Shown here piece after piece: positions 1 through 12,300 of a DNA stretch of 64,000 bases. Below the pieces are notes generated by a model. The model ran no database searches and was not told the origin of the DNA. It worked only from the letters and a program-made list of their open reading frames with translations. Positions within the stretch are counted from its first letter, which is position 1. Each line of letters begins with the position of its first letter. Position numbers and translations under genes: made by a program. Source of the DNA: Acanthosepion esculentum (lineage: Eukaryota > Mollusca > Cephalopoda > Sepiida > Sepiidae); NCBI GenBank assembly GCA_964036315.1, contig CAXIWW010000817.1, forward strand, positions 5,615,501 through 5,679,500, read 5' to 3'.

Positions 1-1087
1 AGTGTTTTTTTTTAGTGGGTTGTCACTATTTGCTCATAGCTGGGACCCTTTGTGATCAGAAGCCTTGCTGTCAGATGTAGTTTATAGTCATACCTAGGAC
101 TAGTTTGCACTGTGGTGCTGTTGGCACTTTTGCTATCAGCTTTTGGCACTTTTTCTATCAGCTGTTGACACTTTTTCTATCATCTGTTGGCACTTTTGCT
201 ATCAGCTGTAGTGCTGTTGGCACTTTTGCTATGATCTGGTGTTGTTCGCAAGTTTTTATATAAACATGTATTTTTATACTTCCATAGTGTTTTTTTTTTT
301 AGTGGGGGGTCACTATTTGCTCATACCTGGGACTCTTTGTTATCAGAAGCCTAGCGGTCAGATGTAGTTTATAGAAATACCTAGGACTAGTTGGCACTGC
401 GGTGCTGTTGGCACTTTTGCTATCAGCTGTTGGCACTTTTGCTATCAGCTGTTGGCACCTTTGCTATCAGCTGTTGGCACTTTTGTTATCAGCTGTTGGC
501 ACTTTTGGTATCATCTGTTGGCATTTTTGCTATCAGCTGTTGGCACTTTTGCTATCAGCTGTTGGCACTTTTGGTATCAGCTGTTGGCACTTTTGCTATC
601 AGCTGTTGTCACTTTTGCTATCAGCTGTTGGCACTTTTGGTATTACCTGTTGGCACTTTTGCTATCAGCTGTTGGCACTTTTGCTATCAGCTTTTTGCAC
701 TTTTGGTATCAGCTGTTGGCACTTTTGCTATCAGCTGTTGGCACTTTTGCTATCAGCTCTGGTGCTGTTGGCACTTTTGCTATCAACTGGTGTTGTTCGC
801 AACTTTTTATATAAACATGTATTTATATACATTTATAATGATTTTTTTTTAGTGGGGGGTCACTATTTGCTCATAGCTGGGACCCTTTGTGATCAGAAGC
901 CTTGCTGTCAGATGAAGTTTATTGTCATACCTAGGACTAGTTGGCACGGTGGTGCTGTTGACACATTTGCTATCAGCTGTTGGCACTTTTGCTATCAGCT
1001 GTTGGCACTTTTGCTATCAGCTTTTGGCACTTTTGCTATCAGCTGTTGGCACTTTTGCTATCAGCTGTGGGCACTTTTGCTATCAAC
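1..1087 (+). repeat. Higher-order duplication in satellite A, copy 1 (offset 2,019 bp)
   Basis: This segment matches 2020-3106 base for base apart from a few substitutions. I saw differences near positions 332, 350-355 and 392 of this copy. The shared segment includes three spacers and the internal monomer-variant order, so it is a true segmental copy rather than general family similarity. It probably extends left of the window. At its right end the copies split at the monomer following GCTGTGGGCAC: this copy lacks the terminal GTGGTGCTC block that the second copy has. Confidence 0.85.
257..264 (+). promoter_or_regulatory. TATA-like motif in each satellite A spacer (first copy)
   Basis: The octamer TATATAAA sits inside the AT-rich part of the spacer and recurs in nearly every copy (for example 7565-7572), mirrored in the inverted arm. 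A T-run follows about 30-40 bases downstream. The motif resembles a eukaryotic TATA box, and satellite transcripts are known in many species. Nothing in the sequence shows initiation here, and AT-rich DNA produces such matches easily, so the promoter reading is weak. Confidence 0.2.
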
Positions 1088-2019
1088 TGGTGTTGTTTGC
1101 AAGTTTTTATATAAACATGTATTTTTATATTTTCATAGTGTTTTTTTTTAGTGGGGGGTCACTATTTGCTCATAGCTGGGACCCTTTTTGATCAGAAGCC
1201 TTGCTTTCAGATGTAGTTCATAGTCATACCTAGGACTAGTTGACACTGTGGTGCTGTTGGCACTTTTGCTATCAGCTGTTGGCACTTTTGCTTTAAGTTG
1301 TTGGCACTTTTGCTATCAGCTGTTGGCACTTTTGGTATCATCTGTTGGCAGTTTTGCTATCAGCTGTTGGCACTTTTGCTATCAGCTGTTGGCACTTTTG
1401 CTATCAGCTTTCGGCACTTTTGTATCAGCTGTTGGCACTTTTGCTATGAGCTGTTGGCACTTTTACTATCAGCTGTTGGCACTTTTGCTATCAGCTGTTG
1501 GCACTTTTGGTATCATCTGTTGGCACTTTTGCTATCAGGTGTTGGCACTTTTGGTATCAGCTGTTGGAACTTTTGCTATCAGCTGTTGGCACTTTTGCTA
1601 TCAGCTCTGGTGCTGTTGGCACTTTTGCTATCAACTGGTGTTGTTCGCAAGTTTTTATATAAACATGTATTTTTATACATTCATAATCTTTTTTTTTAGT
1701 GGGGGTCACTATTTGCTCATAGCTGGGAACCTTTGTGATCAGAAGCCTTGCTGTCAGATGTAGTTTATAGTCATACCTAGGACTAGTTTGCACTGTGGTG
1801 CTGTTGGCACTTTTGCTATCAGCTGTTGGCACTTTTGCTATCAGCTGTGGTGCTGTTGGCACTTTTGCTATCAGCTGTTGGCACTTTTGCTATCAGCTGT
1901 TGGTACTTTTTCTATCAGCTGTTGCACTTTTGCTATCAGCTGTGGTGCTGTTTGCACTTTTGCTATCAACTGGTGTTGTTCGCAAGTTTTTAGATAAACA
2001 TGTATTTTTATACTTACAT

Positions 2020-3106
2020 AGTGTTTTTTTTTAGTGGGTTGTCACTATTTGCTCATAGCTGGGACCCTTTGTGATCAGAAGCCTTGCTGTCAGATGTAGT
2101 TTATAGTCATACCTAGGACTAGTTTGCACTGTGGTGCTGTTGGCACTTTTGCTATCAGCTTTTGGCACTTTTTCTATCAGCTGTTGACACTTTTTCTATC
2201 ATCTGTTGGCACTTTTGCTATCAGCTGTAGTGCTGTTGGCACTTTTGCTATGATCTGGTGTTGTTCGCAAGTTTTTATATAAACATGTATTTTTATACTT
2301 CCATAGTGTTTTTTTTTTTAGTGGGGGGTCACTATTTGCTCATACCTGGGACCCTTTGTTATCAGAAGCCTTGCGGTCAGATGTAGTTTATAGAAATACC
2401 TAGGACTAGTTGGCACTGCGGAGCTGTTGGCACTTTTGCTATCAGCTGTTGGCACTTTTGCTATCAGCTGTTGGCACCTTTGCTATCAGCTGTTGGCACT
2501 TTTGTTATCAGCTGTTGGCACTTTTGGTATCATCTGTTGGCATTTTTGCTATCAGCTGTTGGCACTTTTGCTATCAGCTGTTGGCACTTTTGGTATCAGC
2601 TGTTGGCACTTTTGCTATCAGCTGTTGTCACTTTTGCTATCAGCTGTTGGCACTTTTGGTATTACCTGTTGGCACTTTTGCTATCAGCTGTTGGCACTTT
2701 TGCTATCAGCTTTTTGCACTTTTGGTATCAGCTGTTGGCACTTTTGCTATCAGCTGTTGGCACTTTTGCTATCAGCTCTGGTGCTGTTGGCACTTTTGCT
2801 ATCAACTGGTGTTGTTCGCAACTTTTTATATAAACATGTATTTATATACATTTATAATGATTTTTTTTTAGTGGGGGGTCACTATTTGCTCATAGCTGGG
2901 ACCCTTTGTGATCAGAAGCCTTGCTGTCAGATGAAGTTTATTGTCATACCTAGGACTAGTTGGCACGGTGGTGCTGTTGACACATTTGCTATCAGCTGTT
3001 GGCACTTTTGCTATCAGCTGTTGGCACTTTTGCTATCAGCTTTTGGCACTTTTGCTATCAGCTGTTGGCACTTTTGCTATCAGCTGTGGGCACTTTTGCT
3101 ATCAGC
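2020..3106 (+). repeat. Higher-order duplication in satellite A, copy 2 (offset 2,019 bp)
   Basis: This is the second copy of the segment at 1-1087, with identical T-run length at the start and identical order of monomer variants. The intervening 1088-2019 belongs to the same period, so the 2,019-bp interval is the repeat length of a local higher-order unit. Past 3106 the sequence returns to ordinary satellite A. Confidence 0.85.
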
Positions 3107-4020
3107 TGTGGTGCTCTTGGTACTTTTGCTATCAACTGGTGTTGTTCGCAACTTTTTATATAAACATGTATTTTTATACATTTATAATGTTTTTTTTTTA
3201 GTGGGGGTTCACTATTTGCTCATAGCTGGGACCCTTTGTGATCAGAAGCCTTGCGGTCAGATGTAGTTTATAGTCATACCTAGGACTAGTTGGCACTGTG
3301 GTGCTGTTGGCACTTTTGCTATCAGCTGTTGTCACTTTTGCTATCAGCTGTTGGCACTTTTGCTATCAGATGTTGGCACTTTTGCTATCAGCTGTGGTGC
3401 TTTTTGCACTTTTGCTATCAACTGGTGTTGTTCGCAATTTTTTATATAAACATGTATTTTTATACTTTCATGGTGTTTTTTTTTTAGTGGGGCTCACTAT
3501 TTGCTCATAGCTGTGACCTTTGTGATCAGAAGCCTTGCGGTCAGATGTAGTTTATAGTCATACCTAGGACTAGTTGGCACTGTGGTGCTGTTGGCACTTT
3601 TGCTATCAGCTGTTGGCACTTTTGCTATCAGCTGTTGGCACTTTTGCTATCAGCTTTTGGCTCTTTTGCTATCAGCTGTTGGCACTTTTGCTATCAGCTC
3701 TGGTGCTCTTGGCACTTTTGCTATCAACTGGTGTTGTTCGCAACTTTTTATATAAACATGTATTTTTATACATTTATAATGGTTTTATTTTTAGTGGGGT
3801 GTCCACTATTTGCTCATAGATTGGACCCTTTGTGATCAGAAGCCTTGCTGTCAGATGTAGTTTATAGTCATACCTGGGACTAGTTGGCACTGTGGTGCTG
3901 TTGGCACTTTTGCTATCAGCTGTTGGCACTTTTGCTATCAGCTGTTGGCACTTTTGCTTTCAGCTGTTGGCACTTTTGCTATTAGCTGTGGTGCTGTTGG
4001 CACTTTTGCTATCAACTGAT

Positions 4021-5467
4021 GTTGTTCGCAAGTTTTTATATAAACATGTATATTTATACTTTCATAGTGTTGTTTTTAGTGGGGGGTCACTATTTGCTAA
4101 TAGCTGGGACCCTTTGTGATCAGAAGCCTTGCTGTCAGATGTAGTTTATAGTCCTACCTAGGACTAGTTGGCACTGTGGTGCTGTTGGCACTTTTGCTAT
4201 CAGCTGTTGGCACTTTTTGTATCATCTGTTGGCACTTTTGCTATCAGCTGTTGGCAATTTTGCTATCAGCTGTTGGCACTTTTGCTATCAGCTGTTGGCA
4301 CTTTTGCTATCAGCTGTGCTACTGTTGGCACTTTTGCTATCAACTGGTGTTGTTCGCAAGTTTTTATATAAGCATGTATTTTTATACTTCATAGTGTTTT
4401 TCTTTTTAGTGGGGGGTCACTATTTGCTCATAGCTGGGACCCTTTGTGTTCAGAAGCCTTTCTGTCAGATGTAGTTCATAGTCATACCTCGGACTAGTTG
4501 GAACTGTGGTGCTGTTGGCTCTTTTGCTACCAGCTGTTGGCACTTTTGCTATCAGCTGTTGGCACATTTGCTATCAGCTGTTGGCACTTTTGCTATCAGC
4601 TGTGGTGCTGTTGGCACTTTTGCTATCAACTGGTGTAGTTCGCAAGTTTTTATATAAACATGTATTTTTATACATTCGTAGTGTTTTTTTTTAGTGGGGG
4701 GTCACTATTTGCCCATAGCTGGGAACCTTTGTGATCAGAAGCCTTGCTGTCAGATTTAGATTATAGTCATACCTAGGACTAGTTGGCACTGTGGTGCTGT
4801 TGGCACTTTTGCTATCAGCTGTTGGCACATTTGGTATCAGCTGTTGGCACTTTTGCTATCAGATTTTGGCACTTTTGCTATCAGCTGTTGGCACTTTTGC
4901 TATCAGCTGTTGGCACTTTTGCTATCAGCTTTTGGCACTTTTGGTATCATCAGTTGGCACTTTTGCTATCAGCTGTTGGCATTTTGCTATCAGCTTTTGG
5001 CACTTTTGCTATCAGCTGTTGGCACTTTTGCTATCAGCTGTTGGCACTTTTGCTATTAGCTGTTGGCACTTTTGGTATCATCTGTTGGCACTTTTGCTAT
5101 CAGCTGTTGGCACTTTTGCTATCAGCTTTTGGCACTTTTGGTATCAGCTGTTGGCACTTTTGCTATCAGCTGTTGGCACGTTTGCTATCATCTGTTGTGC
5201 TGTTGGCACTTTTGCTATCAACTGGTGTTGTTCGCAAGTTTTTATATAAACATGTATTTTTATACTTTCATAGTGTTTTATTTTAGTGGGGGGTCACTAT
5301 TTGCTCATAGCTGGGACACTTTGGGATCAGAAGCCTTGCTGTCAGATGTAGTTTATAGTCATACCTAGGACTAGTTGGCACTGTGGTGCTGTTGGCACTT
5401 TTGCTATCAGCTGTTGGCACTTTTGCTATCAGCTGTGGTGTTTTTTGCACTTTTGCTATCAACATGT
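4021..5467 (+). repeat. Tandem higher-order unit in satellite A, copy 1 (~1,447 bp)
   Basis: This block spans four spacers plus their monomer arrays and is followed immediately by a second copy. Private variants shared by both copies include GTGTTGTTTTTAGTGG, CTAATAGCTGG, the landmark variant ACCTCGGACTAG (4487 and 5934) and GTGTAGTTCGCAAG. These shared rare variants show a recent duplication. Confidence 0.9.
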
Positions 5468-6892
5468 GTTGTTCGCAAGTTTTTATATAAACATGTATAT
5501 TTATACTTTCATAGTGTTGTTTTTAGTGGGGGGTCACTATTTGCTAATAGCTGGGACCCTTTGTGATCAGAAGCCTTGCTGTCAGATGTAGTTTATAGTC
5601 CTACCTAGGACTAGTTGGCACTGTGGTGCTGTTGGCACTTTTGCTATCAGCTGTTGGCACTTTTTGTATCATCTGTTGGCACTTTTGCTATCAGCTGTTG
5701 GCAATTTTGCTATCAGCTGTTGGCACTTTTGCTATCAGCTGTTGGCACTTTTGCTATCAGCTGTGCTACTGTTGGCACTTTTGCTATCAACTGGTGTTGT
5801 TCGCAAGTTTTTATATAAACATGTATTTTTATACTTCATAGTGTTTTTCTTTTTAGTGGGGGGTCACTATTTGCTCATAGCTGGGACCCTTTGTGTTCAG
5901 AAGCCTTTCTGTCAGATGTAGTTCATAGTCATACCTCGGACTAGTTGGAACTGTGGTGCTGTTGGCTCTTTTGCTACCAGCTGTTGGCACTTTTGCTATC
6001 AGCTGTTGGCACATTTGCTATCAGCTGTTGGCACTTTTGCTATCAGCTGTGGTGCTGTTGGCACTTTTGCTATCAACTGGTGTAGTTCGCAAGTTTTTAT
6101 ATAAACATGTATTTTTATACATTCGTAGTGTTTTTTTTTAGTGGGGGGTCACTATTTGCCCATAGCTGGGAACCTTTGTGATCAGAAGCCTTGCTGTCAG
6201 ATTTAGATTATAGTCATACCTAGGACTAGTTGGCACTGTGGTGCTGTTGGCACTTTTGCTATCAGCTGTTGGCACATTTGGTATCAGCTGTTGGCACTTT
6301 TGCTATCAGCTGTTGGCACTTTTGCTATCAGCTGTTGGCACTTTTGCTATCAGCTTTTGGCACTTTTGGTATCATCAGTTGGCACTTTTGCTATCAGCTG
6401 TTGGCATTTTGCTATCAGCTTTTGGCACTTTTGCTATCAGCTGTTGGCACTTTTGCTATCAGCTGTTGGCACTTTTGCTATTAGCTGTTGGCACTTTTGG
6501 TATCATCTGTTGGCACTTTTGCTATCAGCTGTTGGCACTTTTGCTATCAGCTTTTGGCACTTTTGGTATCAGCTGTTGGCACTTTTGCTATCAGCTGTTG
6601 GCACGTTTGCTATCATCTGTTGTGCTGTTGGCACTTTTGCTATCAACTGGTGTTGTTCGCAAGTTTTTATATAAACATGTATTTTTATACTTTCATAGTG
6701 TTTTATTTTAGTGGGGGGTCACTATTTGCTCATAGCTGGGACACTTTGGGATCAGAAGCCTTGCTGTCAGATGTAGTTTATAGTCATACCTAGGACTAGT
6801 TGGCACTGTGGTGCTGTTGGCACTTTTGCTATCAGCTGTTGGCACTTTTGCTATCAGCTGTGGTGTTTTTTGCACTTTTGCTATCAACATGT
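5468..6892 (+). repeat. Tandem higher-order unit in satellite A, copy 2 (~1,425 bp)
   Basis: This copy directly follows copy 1 and shares its rare variants. It is 22 bp shorter: one monomer, the variant reading GCTATCAGATTTTGGCAC near 4855-4875 in copy 1, is absent here. That loss of exactly one monomer fits slippage or unequal exchange in register. After about 6,892 the sequence diverges (TATTTCACAGAG near 6930). Confidence 0.9.
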
Positions 6893-7546
6893 GTTGTTCG
6901 CAAGTTTTTATATAAACATGTATTTTTATATTTCACAGAGTTTTTTTTTTAGTGGTGGGTAACAATTTGCTCATAGCTTGGGCCCTTTGTGATCAGAAGC
7001 CTTGCTGTCAGATGTAGTTTATAATCATACCTAGGAATAGATGGCACTGTGGTGCTGTTGGCACTTTTGCTATCAGCTGTTGGCATTTTGCTATCACCTG
7101 TTGGCACTTTTGCTATCAGCTGTTGGCACTTTTGCTATCAGCTGTTGACACTTTTGCTATCAGCTGTTGGCACATTGGTATCAGCTGTTGGCACATTTGC
7201 TATCAGCTGTGGTGCTGTTGGCACTCTTGCTATCAACTGGTGTTGTTCGAAAGTTTTTATATAAACATGTATTTTTATACTTTCATAATGTTTTTTTTTT
7301 AGTGGGGGCTCACTATTTGCTCATAGCTTGGATCCTTTGTGATCAGAAGCCTTGCTGTCAGATTTAGTTTATACTCATACCTAGGACTATTGGCACTCTA
7401 GTTCTGTTGGCACTTTTGGTATCAGCTGTTGGCACCTTTGCTATCAGCTGTTGGCATTTTTGGTATCAGCTGTTGGCACTTTTGCTATCAGCTGTTGGCA
7501 CTTTTGCTATCAGCTGTGGTGCTGTTGGCACTTTTGCTATCAACTG

Positions 7547-7695
7547 GTGTTGTTCGCAAGTTTTTATATAAACATGTATTTTTATACTTTCATAGTGTTT
7601 TTTTTGAGTTGGGGTCACTATTTGCTCATAGCTGGGACCCTTTGTGATCAGAAGCCTTGCTGTCATATGTAGTTTATAGACATACCTAGGACTAG
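7547..7695 (+). repeat. Representative satellite A spacer (~150 bp, 38 copies)
   Basis: The spacer runs from GTGTTGTTCGCAAG to CCTAGGACTAG. In order it holds GTTGTTCGCAAG; an AT-rich stretch with TATATAAACATGTA; a T-run of about 7-12 bases whose length varies between copies; AGTGGGGGGTCACTATTTGC; CATAGCTGGGACCC; TGATCAGAAGCC; GATGTAGTTTATAG; and the palindrome CCTAGG. The far flanks carry GTGGTGCTG on both sides (7516-7524 and 7704-7712 for this copy). I recognise no tRNA, snRNA or transposon ends in it. Its origin is unknown: it could be a diverged part of the original satellite unit or an old insertion that was amplified together with the array. Confidence 0.9.
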
Positions 7696-9305
7696 TTGGC
7701 ACTGTGGTGCTGTTGGCACTTTTGCTATCAGCTTTTTGCACTTCTGGTATCAGCTGTTGGCACTTTTGCTATCAGGTGTTAGCACTTTTGCTATCAGCTG
7801 TTGGGACATTTGCTATCAGCTGTTGGCACTTTTGCTATCAGCTGTTGCACTTTTGCTATCATCTGTGGTGCTGTTGGCACTTTTGCTATCAACTGGTGTT
7901 TTTCGCAAGTTTTTATAGAAACATGTATTTTTATACATTCATAGCGTTTTTTTTTAGTGGGGGGTCACTATTTGCTCATAGCTGGGACCCTTTGTGATCA
8001 GAAGCCTTGCTCTCAGATGTAGTTTATAGTCATACCTAGGACTATTTGGCAATGTTGTGCTGTTGGCACTTTGGTATCAGCTGTTGGCATTTGTGCTATC
8101 AGCTGTTGGCACTTTTGCTCTCAGCTGTTGGCACTTTTGCTATCAGCTGTTGGCACCTTTGCTATCAGCTGTGGTGCTGTTGGCACTTTTGCTATCAACT
8201 TGTGTTGTTCGCAAGTTTTTATATAAACATGTATTTTTATATTTTAATTGTGTTTTTTTTTTAGTGGGGTGTCACTATTTGCTCATAGATGGGACCCTTT
8301 GTGATCCGAAGCCTTGCTGTCAGATGTAGTATATAGTCATACCTAGGACTAGTTGGCAATGTGGTGCTGTTGGCACTTTTGGTATCATCTGTTGGCACTT
8401 TTGCTATCAGCTGTTGGCACCTTTGCTATCAGCTGTGGTGCTGTTGGCACTTTTGCTATCAACTTGTGTTGTTCGCAAGTTTTTATATAAACATGTATTT
8501 TTATACTTTCATAGAGTTTAATTTTTTAATTGGGGGTCACTATTTGCTCATAGCTGGGACCCTTTGTGATCAGAAGCCTTGCTGTCAGATTTAGTTTATA
8601 GTCATACCTAGGACTACTTGGGACTGTGGTGCTGTTGGCACTTTTGGTATCAGCTGTTGGCACTTTTGCTATCAGCTGTTGGCACTTTTGCTATCAGCTG
8701 TTGGCACTTTTGCTATCAGCTGTGGTGCTGTTGGCACTTTTGCTATCAACTGGTGATCTTCGCAAGTTTTTATATAAACATGTATTTTTATACTTTCATA
8801 GTGTTTTTTTTTAGTTGGGGGTCACTATTTGCTCATAGCTGGGACCCTTTGTGATCAGAAGCCTTGCTGTCAGATGTAGTTTATAGTCATACCTAGGACT
8901 AGTTGGCACTGTGGTGCTGTTGGCACTTTTGCTATCAGCTTTTGGCACCTTTGGTATCAGCTGTTGGCACTTTTGTTATAAGGTGTTGGCACTTTTGCTA
9001 TCAGCTGTTGGAACTTTTGCTATCAGCTGTGGTGCTGTTGGCACTTTTGCTATCAACTGGTGTTGTTCGCAAGTTTTTATAGAAACATGTATGTTTATAC
9101 ATTCAGAGTGTTTTTTTTTAGTGGGGGGTCACTATTTGCTCATAGCTGGGACCCTTTGTGATCAGAAGCCTTGCTGTCAGATGTAGTTTATAGTCATACC
9201 TTGGACTAGTTGGCACTGTGGTGCTGTTGGCTCTTTTGCTATCAGCTGTTGGCACTTTTGCTATCAGCTGTTGGCACTTTTGCTATCAGCTGTTGGCACT
9301 TTTGC

Positions 9306-9317
9306 TATCAGCTGATA
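9306..9317. other. Orientation switch inside satellite A
   Basis: TATCAGCTGATA is a perfect 12-bp palindrome whose centre, between 9311 and 9312, marks the change from forward to inverted monomers. There is no spacer between the arms. Outside the palindrome the flanking monomers are different variants (GCTATC on the left, GGTATC as read from the right), so the arms are not a perfect hairpin. CAGCTG is itself palindromic, so a break and rejoining at that site would leave exactly this junction. Confidence 0.92.
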
Positions 9318-12300
9318 CCATATGTGCCAAAAATGATAGCAAAAGTGCCAACAGATGATAGCAAATGTGCCAACAGCTGATAGCAAAAGTGCCAACAGCT
9401 GATACCAAAAGTGCCAACAGATGATACCAAAAATGCCAACAGCTGATAGCAAAAGTGCCAACAGCTGATAGCAAAACTGCCAACAGCTGATAGCAAAAGT
9501 GCCAACAGCTGATACCAAAAGTGCCAACAGCTCCACAGTGCCAAATAGTCCTAGGTATGATTATAAACTACATCTGACAGCAAGGCTTCTGATCACAAAG
9601 GGTCCCAGCTATGAGCAAATAGTGACCCCAACTAAAAAAAACACTATGAATGTATAAAAATACATGTTTATATAAAAACTTGCGAACAACACCAGTTGAT
9701 AGCAAAAGTGCCAACAGCACCAGAGCTGATAGCAAAAGTGCCAACAGCTGATAGCAAAAGTGCCAACAGCTGATAGCAAAAGTGCCAACTGCCCCACAGT
9801 GCCAACTAGTCCTAGGTATGACTATAAACTACATCTGACAGCAAGGCTTCTGATCACAAAGTGTCCCAGCTATGAGCAAATAGTGACCCCCCACTAAACA
9901 AAAAAACTCTATGAAAGTATAAAAATACATGTTTATATAAAAACTTGCGAACAACACCAGTTGATAGCAAAAGTGCCAACAGCACCACAGCTGATATCAA
10001 AAGTGCCAAAAGCTGATAGCAAAAGTGCCAACAGCTGATACCAAAAGTGCCAAAAGCTGATAGCAAAAGTTCCAACAGCTCATAGCAAAAGTGCTAACAG
10101 CTTATAGCAACAGTCCCAACAGCACCACAGTGCCAACTAGTCCTAGGTATGAATATAAACTACATCTGACAGCAAGGCTTCTGATCAAAAAGGGTCCCAG
10201 CTATGAGCAAATAGTGACCCCCCACTAAAACAAAAACACTATGAAAGTATTAAAATACATGTTTATATAAAAACTTGCGTACAACACTAGTTGATAGCAA
10301 AAGTGCCAACAGCACCACATCTGATAGCAAAAGTGCCAACAGCTGATAGCAAAAGTGCCAACAGCTGATACCAAAAGTGCCAACAGCTGATAGCAATAGT
10401 GCCAACAGCACCACAGTGCCAACTAGTCCTAGGTATGACTATAAACTACATCTGACAGCAAGGCTTCTGATCAGAAAGGGTCCCAGCTATGAGCAAATAG
10501 TGACCCCCACTAAAAAAAAAACACTATGAAAGTATAAAAATACATGTTTATATAAAAACTTGCGAACAACACCAGTTGATAGCAAAAGTGCCAACAGCAC
10601 CACAGCTGATAGCAAAAGTGCCAACAGCTGATAGCAAAAGTTCCAACAGCTGATACCAAAAGTGCCAAAAGCTGATAGCAAAAGTGCCAACAGCTGATAG
10701 CAAAAGTGCCAACAGCTGATAGCAAAAGTGCCAACAGCTCATAGCAAAAGTGCACACAGATGATACCAAAAGTGCCAAAAGCTGATAGCAAAAGTGCCAA
10801 CAGCTGATAGCACAAGTGCCAACAGCTGATAGCAAAAGTGCCAACAGCACCACATTGCCAACTAGTCCTAGGTATGATTATAAACTACATCTGACAGCAA
10901 GGCTTCTGATCACAAAGGGTCCAAGCTATGAGCAAATACTGACCCCCCACTAAAAAAAAAACTTTATGAATGTATAAAAATGCATGTTTATATAAAAACG
11001 TGCGAACAACACCAGTTGATAACAAAAGGGCCAACAGCACCACAGATGATAGCAAAAGTGCTAACAGCTTATAGCAAAAGTGCCAACAGCTGATAGCAAT
11101 AGTGCCAACAGCACCACAGTGCCAACTAGTCCTAGGTATGACTATAAACTACATCTGACAGCAAGGCTTCTGATCACAAAGGGTCCCAGCTATGAGCAAA
11201 TAGTGACCTCCCACTAAAAAAAAACACTATGAAAGTAAAAAATACATGTTTATATAAAAACTTGCGAACAACACCAGTTGATAGCAAAAGTGCCAAGAGC
11301 ACCACAGCTGATAGCAAAAGTGCCAACAGCTGATAGCAAAAGTGCCAACAGCTGATAGCAAAAGTGCCAACAGCTGATAGCAAAAGTGACAAAAGCTGAT
11401 AGCAAAAGTGCCAACAGCTGATAGCAATAGTGCCAACAGCACCACATTGCCAACTAGTCCAAGGTATGACTATAAACTACATCTGACAGCAAGGTTTCTG
11501 ATCACAAAGGGTCCCAGCTATGAGCAAATAGTGACCCACCACTAAAAAAAAACTCTATGAATGTATAAAAATACATGTTTATATAAAAACGTGCGAACAA
11601 CATCAGTTGATAGCAAAAGGGCCCACAGCACCACAGCTGATAGCAAAAGTGCCAACAGCTGATAGCAAAAGTGCCAACAGCTGATTGCAAAAGTGCCAAC
11701 AGCACCACAGTGCCAACTAGTCCTAGGTATGACTATAAACTACAACTGACAGCAAGGCTTCTGATCACAAAGGGTCCCAGCTATGAGAAAATAGTCACCC
11801 CCCACTAAAAAAAAAACACTATGAAAATATAAAAATACATGTTTATATAAAAACTTGCGGACAGCACCAGTTGATAGCAAAAGTGCCAACAGCACCACAG
11901 CTGATAGCAAAATGCCAACAGCTGATAGCAAAAGTGCCAACAGCTGATAGCAAAAGTGCCAACAGCTGATAGCAAAAGTGACAACAGCTGATTGCAAAAG
12001 TGCCAACAGCACCACAGTGCCAACTAGACCTAGGTATGACTATAAACTTCATCTGACAGCAAGGCTTCTGATCACAAAGGGTCCCAGCTATGAGCAAATA
12101 GAGACCCCCCACTAAAAAAAACACTATGAATGTATAAAAATACATGTTTATATAAAAACTTGCGAACAACACCAGTTGATAGCAAAAGTGCCAACAGCGC
12201 CACAGCTGATAGCAAAAGTGCCAACAGCTGATAACAAAAGTGCCAAAAGCTGTTAGCAAAAGTGCCAACAGCTGATAGCAAAAGTGCCAACAGATTATAG

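Larger units (their letters stand above)
1..9311 (+). repeat. Satellite A, forward arm
   Basis: All monomers read TTGGCAC...CAGCTG on the + strand. The spacer landmark CCTAGGACTAG (or a one- or two-base variant) starts at 93, 380, 930, 1229, 1776, 2112, 2399, 2949, 3279, 3563, 3873, 4157, 4487, 4772, 5364, 5604, 5934, 6219, 6789, 7030, 7380, 7685, 8035, 8342, 8607, 8892 and 9199. Successive distances are about 240, 265, 285, 307, 330, 350, 550, 570 or 592 bp, so composite units differ by whole 22-bp monomers while the spacer stays nearly constant. The longest composite unit is 4772-5364. Confidence 0.95.

Noticed and set aside
402..1151. Leucine/cysteine/phenylalanine-rich open frames in satellite A that look like membrane proteins
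   Set aside because: The 22-bp monomer read in three frames gives a 22-residue hydrophobic repeat. Frames end wherever a spacer or a variant adds a stop, and the same peptides recur in every unit.
7547..7695. tRNA- or SINE-derived spacer with Pol III boxes
   Set aside because: GTTGTTCGCAAG resembles a B box only superficially. No matching A box or cloverleaf could be found.
9306..9317. Terminal inverted repeat of a transposon at the satellite A switch
   Set aside because: Both sides are ordinary satellite monomers. There is no internal gene, no target-site duplication and no element end.
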